A stretch of 64,000 bases of DNA, taken from positions 90,430 to 154,429 of the forward strand of contig JAFDMF010000008.1 of NCBI GenBank assembly GCA_019306065.1. Reading direction: 5' to 3'. This document shows positions 49,014-59,051 of the stretch, piece after piece. How positions within the stretch are numbered: position 1 is the first letter of the stretch; the number at the start of each line of letters is the position of its first letter. This DNA is from Deltaproteobacteria bacterium (GTDB lineage: Bacteria; Desulfobacterota; Desulfobacteria; Desulfobacterales; JAFDMD01). Position numbers and translations under genes: made by a program. A model generated the notes under the pieces. It did no database searches. It was not told the origin of the DNA and saw only the letters and a program-made list of their open reading frames with translations.

Positions 49014-50082
49014 ACTTAAAAAGTTTTACTATATCACTATAAACAACATAAACCATAAGCGCCATAAGAAGCGAAAACCCTATCTGCTGCGCTCTTCGTT
49101 TGATATTGATATTTACGGGGCGCCTTATAACCGCTTCTATTAAAAACATAAAAAGATGCCCTCCGTCTAAAACAGGTATAGGCAGAAGATTTAATACCGC
49201 AAGATTTATGCTTAAAAGCGCCGTAAAAAAAAGTAGAGAAACAATCCCTTTTTTTGCCTGTTCGCCGGCCATCTGAGCAATCATAATTGGTCCGCCTATC
49301 TCCATCTCTTTTGCGGAAAGCCTGCCGGAGACCATCTTTACTATGCTTGTTCCTATAAGATTCACGACCTCAAAAGAACGCCGCGTCCCGTATTGCAGCG
49401 CCTCTATAGGATTTAAATCCTTTTTTAAAAAATCGTTTCCCGCTATAATACCTATTACATACTCTTTTTTCTTCTCTCCAAAAATATTTTCAATCTCCCT
49501 TTTTTCGGGAATAATATCAAAATTTAAAATCTCTCCGTTACGCGATACAGATATTTTTAAAGATTTCCCTTTGCTTGCGCGAATATTTTCCGCCATATCG
49601 TTCCATGTTAGAATCTTTTTATCACCTACTGCCACAATCAGATCATTTTGTTTAATTCCGGCTTTTTGAGCAGGTCCTGTCTCTGTAACCTCTCCTACGC
49701 TTGCCTTTGTAACCGCAAGCCCGAAAGTATAAAAAATTGCCGAAAATATTATAACCGCAAGCAAAAAATTAAAAACAGGGCCTGCCGCCACTATAAGCGT
49801 TCTTTGCCAAAGAGGCTTATGGGTAAAAGATAAAGGAATATCGGCTGCGTCAATATCATCTTCCGGATCTTCTCCTACCATCTTTACATATCCGCCAAGC
49901 GGTATTGCAGATACTCTATAGTCCGTTTGTTTATATTGTTTGCCGAAAAGCCTAGGACCAAAGCCAAGAGAAAACTTTTCAACCCCTACGCCGAAAAGCT
50001 TTGCAAATAAAAAATGTCCGAACTCATGAAAAAATACAAGTATTCCCAAAACAACTATAAACGCGACAATATTATTAATCAT
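49012..50082 (-). CDS. rseP: Site-2 (RIP) metalloprotease RseP
   Basis: FFHEFGHFLFAKLFGV, PDZ domain, NLLPIPVLDGGHL. Confidence 0.95.
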   Translation of the reverse strand: MINNIVAFIVVLGILVFFHEFGHFLFAKLFGVGVEKFSLGFGPRLFGKQYKQTDYRVSAIPLGGYVKMVGEDPEDDIDAADIPLSFTHKPLWQRTLIVAAGPVFNFLLAVIIFSAIFYTFGLAVTKASVGEVTETGPAQKAGIKQNDLIVAVGDKKILTWNDMAENIRASKGKSLKISVSRNGEILNFDIIPEKREIENIFGEKKKEYVIGIIAGNDFLKKDLNPIEALQYGTRRSFEVVNLIGTSIVKMVSGRLSAKEMEIGGPIMIAQMAGEQAKKGIVSLLFFTALLSINLAVLNLLPIPVLDGGHLFMFLIEAVIRRPVNINIKRRAQQIGFSLLMALMVYVVYSDIVKLFK

Positions 50083-51242
50083 TATATTACTCCGATAAAA
50101 GAAGCCGCTATCTCTCTTGAAAGAATATCCGCTTCCAAAATTTGATCTATATCTCCATTTAAAGCTTTATTATTATATTTTAACATAGTTTTTTCTATAA
50201 TTTTCGGTATTGATATAAAATCAGTTTTTTTATTCAAAAAAGCCTCCACTGCAATCTCGTTTGCCGCATTTAATACCGTAGGCATAAGTCCGCCCTCTTT
50301 TAAAGCTTCGTAAGCAAGCCTTAAACATAAAAATTTGTCAAAATCCGGCTCTTCAAAAGAAAGCCGGCCTATCTTTGCAAGATTCATTCTTCTCTGTTTA
50401 ATCGGCAGCCGTCTCGGATAAGAAAGAGCATACGAAATTGCAGTTTTCATATCCGGATTTCCAAGCTGCGCTATTACGGATCCGTCTATAAATTCTACCA
50501 TAGAATGAATTATACTCTGCGAATGTATTAAAACCTCTATTTTGTCTTCGTTGATACCGAAAAGCCATTTCGCCTCTATTATTTCCAACCCCTTATTCAT
50601 AAGAGTCGCGGAATCAATACTAATCTTTTTTCCCATACTCCAAGTAGGATGATTAAGAGCCTCGTTTGGTTTTATAGAGCCGAATTTTTCTTTCGGGAGT
50701 TCTCTAAAAGGACCGCCTGATGCGGTTAATATTATTTTGGTTAATTCCTCTTTTTTATGCCCCGCAAGAGACTGAAATATCGCGCTGTGTTCGCTGTCTA
50801 CAGGAAAAATTTTAACCCTTTTTGCAAAACCCGGTTTTGTTATAAGTTCGCCGGCCATAACCAAAGTTTCTTTATTTGCCAATGCTACATTTTTACCCGC
50901 CTTTATTGCCGCCACCGTAGGAAGCAACCCCGCTGCGCCTACTATTGCAGATATTACAATATCCGCATTAAAATAAGAGGCAGCCTTTTTATACCCCTTT
51001 TTGCCGGATACTATCTCTATTTTTAAGCCTGCCGGAAGAAGCTTTGCTAGTATATCCGCATCCTTTTCTTCATATACCGCAGCTAATTTCGGTTCCAACT
51101 CTATTATCTGTTCCGCCAAAAATCTCATGTTACTTTTTGCGGTAAGCGCTTTTACTTTAAACTCTTCCGGAAACATCCTTATTATATTAACCGCATTTAC
51201 GCCTATTGAGCCGGTAGAGCCTAATATTGAGATATTTTTCAT
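50082..51242 (-). CDS. dxr: 1-deoxy-D-xylulose-5-phosphate reductoisomerase
   Basis: ILGSTGSIGVNAVNII, ALANKETLVMAGE, NHPTWSMGKKISIDSATLMNKGLEIIEA. Confidence 0.97.
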   Translation of the reverse strand: MKNISILGSTGSIGVNAVNIIRMFPEEFKVKALTAKSNMRFLAEQIIELEPKLAAVYEEKDADILAKLLPAGLKIEIVSGKKGYKKAASYFNADIVISAIVGAAGLLPTVAAIKAGKNVALANKETLVMAGELITKPGFAKRVKIFPVDSEHSAIFQSLAGHKKEELTKIILTASGGPFRELPKEKFGSIKPNEALNHPTWSMGKKISIDSATLMNKGLEIIEAKWLFGINEDKIEVLIHSQSIIHSMVEFIDGSVIAQLGNPDMKTAISYALSYPRRLPIKQRRMNLAKIGRLSFEEPDFDKFLCLRLAYEALKEGGLMPTVLNAANEIAVEAFLNKKTDFISIPKIIEKTMLKYNNKALNGDIDQILEADILSREIAASFIGVI

Positions 51243-51315
51243 AATTTTATATTAAATTTTGTTTAAGAATAAAAATTTTTATGCGTCGCCGAAATCAAGC
51301 AAAAATAAAAAGCCG

Positions 51316-52113
51316 TTATAAAAACTCCTTTATAAAATATGCGGCGGGAGCGGCAAATAAAAGAGCGTCTATTCTATCTAAAACCCCTCCGTGTCCGGGA
51401 AGTATATTTCCGGAATCCTTTATGCCGGAAGATCGTTTAAGCATAGATTCAAACAAATCCCCAATCTGCCCCGCAATACCTATCACAATACAAATTATAA
51501 AACATTTCTGCCAAGATATGTCCGGCAGAAAAAAACATTTTATTAAAAACCCGGCGCAAACGCTGGATATTAACCCCGCCGCCGAGCCTTCTATGGTTTT
51601 ATTAGGGCTTACCAAAGGAGCAAGCTTATTGCGTCCCAAATAAGAACCCGCATAAAACGCGCCAGTATCTCCAGCAAAAACAGCGGCAAGCAACAAATAT
51701 ACCCAAGCAGCGCCGTTATCCGAACCTCTTATAAGAATAGCAAAAGATAAAAATAAAGGTATATATATAAGCCCGAAAACCTGCTTTATAACCGCATTGT
51801 CAAGCTTATTATCCTGATTATATCTAAACAAAGATATAAAAGCGGATATAAACAGATTAAAAGTTATTATAAAAAAAATTAACCGCATATCCTCTATATA
51901 AACCCCGTATATCAAAGCCAAAGCAAACGGATAACTTACTGCGGTTAAAGGCTTAAACTCGGATTTATTAAACACTATTTTATTATATTCATAAAGGGCA
52001 ATAAGCAAGGCTACCGCTATAAATGCGGTAAATATAAAATCCGCGCCGTATTCCACTATAACAATCAGAAGTAAAACCCCCGCCGCCCCCGTAATTATCC
52101 TTTTAACGTGCAT
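51316..52113 (-). CDS. cdsA: Phosphatidate cytidylyltransferase
   Basis: GDTGAFYAGSYLGRNKLAPLVSPNKTIEG, QIGDLFESMLKRSSGIKDSGNILPGHGGVLDRIDAL. Confidence 0.96.
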   Translation of the reverse strand: MHVKRIITGAAGVLLLIVIVEYGADFIFTAFIAVALLIALYEYNKIVFNKSEFKPLTAVSYPFALALIYGVYIEDMRLIFFIITFNLFISAFISLFRYNQDNKLDNAVIKQVFGLIYIPLFLSFAILIRGSDNGAAWVYLLLAAVFAGDTGAFYAGSYLGRNKLAPLVSPNKTIEGSAAGLISSVCAGFLIKCFFLPDISWQKCFIICIVIGIAGQIGDLFESMLKRSSGIKDSGNILPGHGGVLDRIDALLFAAPAAYFIKEFL

Positions 52114-52533
52114 TATTCTTTTAAGCCTTTCTGCTTGCCTTTTTGCATTTAACGAAGCAAGCCCTTATCGTGCGGATTATTAATTATGGTATCCATTATT
52201 AACTCCGTTTTTTATCGGCATTTATACGCCGTTTAATTTATGCAAAAAATATCATTTGCCGATGGCAATTACAATAAATAAATTATCCCCTTGCATACAT
52301 TAGCTTGAAATTTCGGAAAAAGATAATATCAACTTAACCAAAAGCCAAATAATAGATATGTTAAAAGATATTGGGCTTAACCTGTTACATTTTTTTGAAA
52401 CTATAATTTCGCATTTAATTCGAGAAATTTTTTGAATGAAAAATAAGCTTTGTTTTTTTATATTCCAGATTTTTATTGATATAAATTTGAAAAGATATAT
52501 AAAAGATAAACTGAAATTAGGATAAAAATAAAA

Positions 52534-52610
<77 letters not shown>

Positions 52611-52668
52611 ACATTACCAGATAAGAATTACGCTATATAGCAGTATATAAAAAAAAGTCTATAAAAAA

Positions 52669-53610
52669 ATGATTTCTGACAACACCAATCCAAACAATTC
52701 CGAAAAAAGAATAGAAATTGATAACAAAGCAAAAGGCGCTTTGGTAAAATCTGCCGGCAAAGCTATTAAATTATACGATCCTTTGGATAAATATATGAGA
52801 GAAATTAACAGATACAGACTTCTCACCAGAGAAGAGGAGGTGATTCTGGGAAAAAGAATACAAGAGGAAGGGGATCAGCAGGCGGCATATATATTGGTTA
52901 CTTCAAATCTTAGACTTGTAGTAAAAATAGCTTTGGAATTTCAGCGGGTATGGATGAATAATCTGCTTGATCTTATACAGGAAGGAAATATCGGTTTGAT
53001 GAATGCGGTGCAAAAGTTTGATCCTTATAAAAATGTAAAATTTTCATATTACGCATCCTTTTGGATTAAAGCATATATACTTAAATTTATAATGGATAAC
53101 TGGCGTTTGGTAAAAATAGGAACAACTCAGGGGCAAAGAAAACTTTTTTTTAAACTTAAAAAAGAAAAAAAACGTCTTATAGAAAAGGGTTTTGACCCGC
53201 AGCCGAAGCTTCTTGCCCAAAATCTTGGAGTAGCAGAAAAAGAGGTAATTGATATGGAACAGCGTCTTGATAATTGGGATATATCTTTAAACGCTCCTGC
53301 AAAAGAGGACTCGGATACTCCGCTTATAGATATTTTTACCGCAGAATCGGAATCGCCTGAAACAAATCTTGCAAAAAAAGAACTTAAAGCGATTCTTTAT
53401 TCTAAAATAAAAGAGGTAAAAAAAGAATTAAACCTTAAAGAAAAAGATATTTTTGAAGAACGTATCTTTTCGGATACCCCTTTAACCCTTCAAGAATTGG
53501 GAAATAGATATAATATATCAAGAGAACGAATAAGACAGATTGAAAAAAATGTAATAAACAAAATAAAAAACCGATTCAAAAAAGATATACCGGACTTTGA
53601 TAATATATAA
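52669..53610 (+). CDS. rpoH: RNA polymerase sigma-32-like factor
   Basis: LLTREEEVILGKRI, NLLDLIQEGNIGLMNAVQKFDPYKNVKFSYYASFWIKAYIL, RYNISRERIRQIEKNVINKIK. Confidence 0.93.
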   Translation: MISDNTNPNNSEKRIEIDNKAKGALVKSAGKAIKLYDPLDKYMREINRYRLLTREEEVILGKRIQEEGDQQAAYILVTSNLRLVVKIALEFQRVWMNNLLDLIQEGNIGLMNAVQKFDPYKNVKFSYYASFWIKAYILKFIMDNWRLVKIGTTQGQRKLFFKLKKEKKRLIEKGFDPQPKLLAQNLGVAEKEVIDMEQRLDNWDISLNAPAKEDSDTPLIDIFTAESESPETNLAKKELKAILYSKIKEVKKELNLKEKDIFEERIFSDTPLTLQELGNRYNISRERIRQIEKNVINKIKNRFKKDIPDFDNI

Positions 53611-55366
53611 TAAACATATACAAATATTAACGACTATTATACTATTAATAGCGCTTATAGCGGTTTATTCATGTTCTTTTATCAATATAAAAGCCGAAAA
53701 GATAAAGATGGATAAGCATTACGAAGCAAATATTTCGAAAAAAAACAGAAGCTATTATAATTTTATGGCGTCTCGGCTTCAAATTAATGAATTAAATTAT
53801 AAAGAGGCGTTAGATACTATTAAAACCGCCATAGAAAACAATCAGGAATCCGAGTACTTAAAAAAAGAAAAAATCAATCTGCTTATACGGCTTAAAAAAG
53901 ACGCTGAAGCCCTTGAAGAAATAGAAAATCTATTAAAAAAAAATCCGAAAGATATCCAACTTCTTATAACAAACGGAGATATCTATCTAAAATTAAAAAA
54001 TATAAAAAAAGCGGAAGAAAAATTTTTAAAGGCTATTGAAATCAGTCCGCAATTAAAAAAAATATATTTTATATTGGCAGACATATATACGCAAGCAAAC
54101 GATTTTAACAACGTAACCCAAATATATAATAGTTTCATACGGCAGTTTCCAAATTCTTACGAAGGCTATTTGATGCTAGGCAAACTATCTGTAAAAGCCG
54201 GCAAAATTAAAAAAGCGGAAAAAGCGCTTAAAAAAGCGCTGGAAATAAACCCTGACTCCGAAGATACAAAATTTGAAATAATAAAACTTTTGAAACTAAT
54301 AGGGGTAAATACCAAAACCGAAAACAAACAGGATATAAACGATATAATAACAAATTTTTATATTGATATTCTACAAAATAATCCCGGCAACACAAGAGCC
54401 GCTTTAGAACTTGCATATTTTTACCATACTATAGGAGAGAGAAAAAAAAGCAGGCTTATATTTAACCAGCTTGGAAAACAAAGCTGCGACAACCCAGAAA
54501 TAATGCAGTATATACTTGCACTTTCCGAAAGCAAACTTTACATACCCGCTTTAATAATGTTAGAAGAATTAATTCTAACGGCAAAAGACGCAGCGGCAGA
54601 TTTTCATTATATAGCAGGGCTTATTTATGAAGAATTAAAAAATATAAAAAATGCAAAAAAACATTACTTGCAAATAACAAAAACTCGCCAAACTCTTTAT
54701 GAAAATTCCGCTTTAAGACTTGCCATAATATACAAAGACCAAAACCAAATAGAAAAAGCGATTCAGCTTCTTGATAAAATAACCGAAGAAGGAACAAACA
54801 AGGATTCTTTATTTTTTTTATATCTAGGGCTTTTTTATGAACAGACAAAGCAACTTGATAAAGCAAAACAAGCAATATTAAAAGGGCTTACGAATACGCC
54901 AAAAAATGTAAATCTTATATTCAGACTCGGGGTAATATACGACAAACTCGGTAAAAAAGCCTCCTGTATAAAAGAGATGAAAAAAGTAATAAAATATGAA
55001 CCAAATAACGCGCAGGCGCTAAATTACATTGGCTATACTTATACGAATATGGGCAAAAACCTTGCGGAAGCAGAAAAATTTATAAGAAAAGCCCTTACAA
55101 TAAGCCAAAAAAACGGGTATATAATAGATAGTTTGGGCTGGGTATTATATAAAAAAGGAAAATATCAAGAGGCTATAATTCAGCTTGAAATCGCCAGACA
55201 ATATGTAAAAGATGACCCAATAATATTAGAACATCTCGGAGATGCTTACGCAAAAAAAAACAGAATTAAAGCCGCAATACAATATTATCAAGAATCTATG
55301 GAATTATCCAAAAAAAATAATACAGAATTGAAAAAAAAAATGAAACGTTTGGAAAATAAAAAATGA
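53597..55366 (+). CDS. TPR-repeat lipoprotein
   Basis: Lipobox-like ALIAVYSC and many TPR units; TTG start overlapping rpoH end. Confidence 0.85.
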   Translation: MIIYNKHIQILTTIILLIALIAVYSCSFINIKAEKIKMDKHYEANISKKNRSYYNFMASRLQINELNYKEALDTIKTAIENNQESEYLKKEKINLLIRLKKDAEALEEIENLLKKNPKDIQLLITNGDIYLKLKNIKKAEEKFLKAIEISPQLKKIYFILADIYTQANDFNNVTQIYNSFIRQFPNSYEGYLMLGKLSVKAGKIKKAEKALKKALEINPDSEDTKFEIIKLLKLIGVNTKTENKQDINDIITNFYIDILQNNPGNTRAALELAYFYHTIGERKKSRLIFNQLGKQSCDNPEIMQYILALSESKLYIPALIMLEELILTAKDAAADFHYIAGLIYEELKNIKNAKKHYLQITKTRQTLYENSALRLAIIYKDQNQIEKAIQLLDKITEEGTNKDSLFFLYLGLFYEQTKQLDKAKQAILKGLTNTPKNVNLIFRLGVIYDKLGKKASCIKEMKKVIKYEPNNAQALNYIGYTYTNMGKNLAEAEKFIRKALTISQKNGYIIDSLGWVLYKKGKYQEAIIQLEIARQYVKDDPIILEHLGDAYAKKNRIKAAIQYYQESMELSKKNNTELKKKMKRLENKK

Positions 55367-56064
55367 AAAAATATATACCGCTGTTTTTTATAATCTCTAT
55401 CCTTTTCAGCTGCTCCTTAAAAGCCCCCAAGCCTTTTCCGCTTAACCAGGAACAAGCCGAAATTATCTACAGATTAAATCTACGAAATACAAATCTTAAA
55501 ACCGCAAAAGGATTTGCCAAAATAGAGATTCGCGAAGTTAAAAAAAAACCTATATCCGCGCGCTGCGCATTTGCTTATTTACTGCCAGATACAATAAGAA
55601 TTATTCTTACAAATGACTTTAATATGCCGATAATAAATATAATAAGCAATGGCAAAGACTTTTTATTTCACGACCTTCAAGAAGATAAAAAATATACAAA
55701 AAAAATAAAAAAAAATGATGTTATAGCGGGACTTCCTGTAAATATAACAAACCTGCTTACCCTTATGAGCGGAAACGCCGATATAAGATCTGAAAATATA
55801 AAAAAATATATATCGAAAAATAAAGAGGATATAATAATATTAAAAAATAATACCCGCATTACTGTTGATAAAAAAGACATTTCGATAATTAAAATAGAAG
55901 AAAAGATAAGAAGTATAGAAATTAAAGATTACAAAAAAACCGGAGACTACCTGCTGCCGTATAAAATTATAGCAACGGAGCCTGAAAAAAATACTACCGT
56001 AACAATTGAAAAATACCAGACAAACGTAAAACTTAACAATACCATATTTAATACCGCAGATTGA
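55363..56064 (+). CDS. Outer-membrane lipoprotein-like protein (LolB/DUF4292-like)
   Basis: Signal IISILFSCS lipobox; NTNLKTAKGFAKIEIREVKKKPISARCAF...; TGA stop. Confidence 0.6.
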   Translation: MKKYIPLFFIISILFSCSLKAPKPFPLNQEQAEIIYRLNLRNTNLKTAKGFAKIEIREVKKKPISARCAFAYLLPDTIRIILTNDFNMPIINIISNGKDFLFHDLQEDKKYTKKIKKNDVIAGLPVNITNLLTLMSGNADIRSENIKKYISKNKEDIIILKNNTRITVDKKDISIIKIEEKIRSIEIKDYKKTGDYLLPYKIIATEPEKNTTVTIEKYQTNVKLNNTIFNTAD

Positions 56065-56096
56065 CCGCAGATTACACAGACTGCCGCAGTAAATTC

Positions 56097-57323
56097 TCAT
56101 ATAAACATAGCATTAGTTCCTGTATGAAAAACCTCACTAACATCCAAAATATTTTTATCCAAATTAGTAAAAAATACCAACCCCTGCTTTGTAACAAGGC
56201 AGGTATTCTCAATTCCTACCGCTCCTATCTTTTCAAATACCGCTTTAGGCTCAACGGCTATTATCATATTTTTTTCCAAAAGCATCTTCTGCCATTTTGC
56301 CAAAAAAGGATATTCATCCAATTCCAGCCCTACTCCGCGCTCTACAAAAGTAACTCTATCTGCATCCGCTCTCATAAAATTATCTTTAAAGCCAAGCCCT
56401 TCCGCTTTTTGAATCGCTATATTATAAATGCAATATCAGATAACACCCTGTTTTATCTCTTTTCTATCAAAGCTTCAATATCTAACATTGCATTGGGGGC
56501 TTCAATAAGCTTATTCAGCAATTTACCAATAGATACAATATGCATCTGGTCCGCCAAATAACCTTTATATGCAAATACATAATCTACTACCACAAGCTCA
56601 TTCTTTGCTATCTTTTTAAAAGAAGCCATCTGAGCGGTTGCAGAATTTAAACCCGCTCCTCTGCAAGATATGTAGGAATCCGCCGGAAACACCGTATAAA
56701 ATATGCCCGTAAAACCATCTCGTTTCCCCAAAGCCTCATCCTTACTATTCCCTGATGCCCCAACCTTCTCATATAAGCCTCAAGTTCCGCTGCAAACTCT
56801 ATCTCGGAAATCCCTTCTTTTAATAATTCTGCGGCATAAGATACGCTTTTATCCGATAATTTGTAGGCTTTTTTTATTATAATCAATTTCATACTCCGAT
56901 TTTATGCCGCATACAAGACGGATACAATGAGATATATCCACAATTTTTATCCGGTTGAACAATTTTTATAGTTAAGATACATACCCGCCGTAATTACGTC
57001 TAATTCCATACCTATGGTTCTATGTTGCGGATAACCCTGTTTGCGTAATATAGAAAAAAAATCTTTCAAACTCGAAAAAGAAACGATTTTTTCTATGCCG
57101 GATTCCAAAACGGCTCTTTTAAAGTTTCTTTTAACCATAATATAGATGTGCCGTAAGCAGATATATAAAGATATGCATACTGAATCGTTCCTGCAAAATA
57201 ATAAAGAACCGTATTTTGAAGAATTAACCCCGCATCTATATTATTTTTTATAAGATAAGACTGAAATTTTTTTATTCTGCTTTCAATCTCTGCTTTCGGA
57301 ATTTTATTTTCCGGATTATACAT
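56097..57323 (-). pseudogene. M24 (Xaa-Pro) peptidase, multiply frameshifted
   Basis: Five consecutive minus-strand ORF pieces from IESRIKKFQSYLIKNNIDAGLILQNTVLYYFAGTIQ to MIIAVEPKAVFEKIGAVGIENTCLVTKQG in different frames. Confidence 0.9.
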
Positions 57324-57399
57324 TATAATCTCCTTTTTTATATTTGGCTATCAGTAGAAAACGCAAATCTGCTTCTCTACCTGTTCAGATTTTTATTAT

Positions 57400-57435
57400 G
57401 AGATTTCTCCCCGCTACTCTCGTTGACATTACACA
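57400..57435. repeat. Family A repeat arm
   Basis: gagatttctccccgctactctcgttgacattacac. Confidence 0.45.
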
Positions 57436-57521
57436 ATATTTCATTTATCATTTTTTATAATTAACATAATATTATTTGGCAAATAATATTTCCGGGAAGT
57501 TAAAAACAAAACATTTTACAG

Positions 57522-57662
57522 TGCAAAAACATTATTCTGGTAAAATTATACTGCGTGTCGCTCCTGAACTTCACGCCGCGATAACAGAGCAAGAGCTCAA
57601 GTATACGAAAAAAGCGTAAACCAATGGACTTCCGAAACATTAGAAAAAGCGGTTAGAATATA
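57522..57662 (+). pseudogene. HicB-like antitoxin C-terminal remnant
   Basis: YSGKIILRVAPELHAAITEQ + frameshift + ARAQVYEKSVNQWTSETLEKAVRI*. Confidence 0.75.
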
Positions 57663-57740
57663 ATTTTTGTTTTTACGCCGAATTTTAACAACATAGGCTA
57701 CTATTAAGATTATTTGTAATAGCAGGAGGAATTACTTAAT

Positions 57741-58070
57741 ATGGCATATTTTTATCTCGCAATAGGTATAATTTTAGAAGTAATCTCTACAGGCGCGCTA
57801 AAAGCGTCTGTAAAGTTTACAAAGCTTTTTCCGAGCGCAATTGTAGTAATCGGATACGCCGCGTCGTTTTACTGCTTTACGCTGGTTTTAAGAACAATTC
57901 CTATCGGAATAACTTATGCAATATGGTCTAGTTTGGGAATTGTATTAGTTATGCTATTAGGTATATTTTTGTATAAGGAGATTCCTGATCTGCCTGCAGT
58001 AATAGGAATGATATTTATAATTTTAGGGGTTATTATAATAAATTTTTTTTCCAAAACAATAAAACGCTAA
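57741..58070 (+). CDS. Small multidrug resistance (EmrE/SugE) family transporter
   Basis: YFYLAIGIILEVISTGALKAS...IGITYAIWSSLGIVLVMLLG. Confidence 0.94.
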   Translation: MAYFYLAIGIILEVISTGALKASVKFTKLFPSAIVVIGYAASFYCFTLVLRTIPIGITYAIWSSLGIVLVMLLGIFLYKEIPDLPAVIGMIFIILGVIIINFFSKTIKR

Positions 58071-58256
58071 TAATATTTAATTTAAACAATCTGCAAATAA
58101 CGAGGTTTAAAATAAAATACCGCTCGTTAATAGAACGAAGTAATCTTTTCATCCGAATAAAAAGCAAATAATAAAGAAGTTGAATTATTAATGCCGTTTC
58201 TACCGTTTCGGCATCCGAAAATTCGGATTGTTTGATAGAACAAATTATCCGGCGAA

Positions 58257-58688
58257 TTAACTTTTAATATTTGGTCTTATATCTAAAATTTCAACCGGTC
58301 TTGTTATGTCAATAAAATCTCTTAAATTAACAGTAAACAGACAATCTGTTTTATTTTTCGAAGCATCAATAATAAGGCGTAAAAGCCAACCTACTACACT
58401 AATATGTCTTTTCTTTTTTAATGAAGACTCAAACGAACGTTCAAGCACCTCGTCTCTATATAATTTATCATTAAGATATTTTATATTATCCGATTTTAAA
58501 AATTTTTTAAAATCCAAAAGCGCAAATTTATTTTTTACAAATTTAGTTCGAAGCGTTAAATAAAGGATTGGGTAAGGAATAATTATTTTAAAGCCCGCAA
58601 GCTTCTTGGCTAATTTTTTGTCATAATATGCGTCTTTTTCATCAAACATAGCATACCATCAGCCTGTATCAGCCAGAGCATTTTTCAT
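58257..58688 (-). pseudogene. PIN-domain-like protein interrupted by TGA at codon 10
   Basis: MKNALADTG*WYAMFDEKDAYYDKKLAKKL...; TGA at 58659-58661; rest of frame open. Confidence 0.7.
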
Positions 58689-58692
58689 AAAT

Positions 58693-59019
58693 TTATACCG
58701 CTTCTTCCTCATAAGAATCGTCTGCTCCTGAATATCATGTCCAAGGAGCGGCTTTTCTTGCGCCTAATATAAATTTGCCTTTCATTTTATTGGTTTTTTT
58801 ATCCCGATATATTATATAAATGTGGGTTTTTTTATTTGTTTCCACATTTTCTTCAATATCTTCTTTTAAACTTTGAATAATATCGTCTGATATATCCGAT
58901 TTAATAAAAGCAAGACTGTCTCCGCATTCAATAGCGCCTTTGGTGTCAAGCTATGTATAAAGCCCTTCGTAGTCTCCCCTAATTCCGAGATCGTAACTGA
59001 GTCATAAAGTTTTTTTCAT
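58693..59019 (-). pseudogene. Partner ORF of the PIN gene, three in-frame stops
   Basis: MKKTL*LSYDLGIRGDYEGLYT*LDTKGAIECGDSLAFIKSDISDDIIQSLKEDIEENVETNKKTHIYIIYRDKKTNKMKGKFILGARKAAPWT*YSGADDSYEEEAV*; 4 nt upstream of PIN ATG. Confidence 0.65.
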
Positions 59020-59051
59020 ACTTATAACCGCTTTTAATTTTAAAAGTATTA

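Noticed and set aside
58659-58661. Selenocysteine in the PIN-domain gene
   Set aside because: The position fits Trp in this family, the partner gene has further stops including TAG, and no GGUCU-type SECIS hairpin is seen after the codon.
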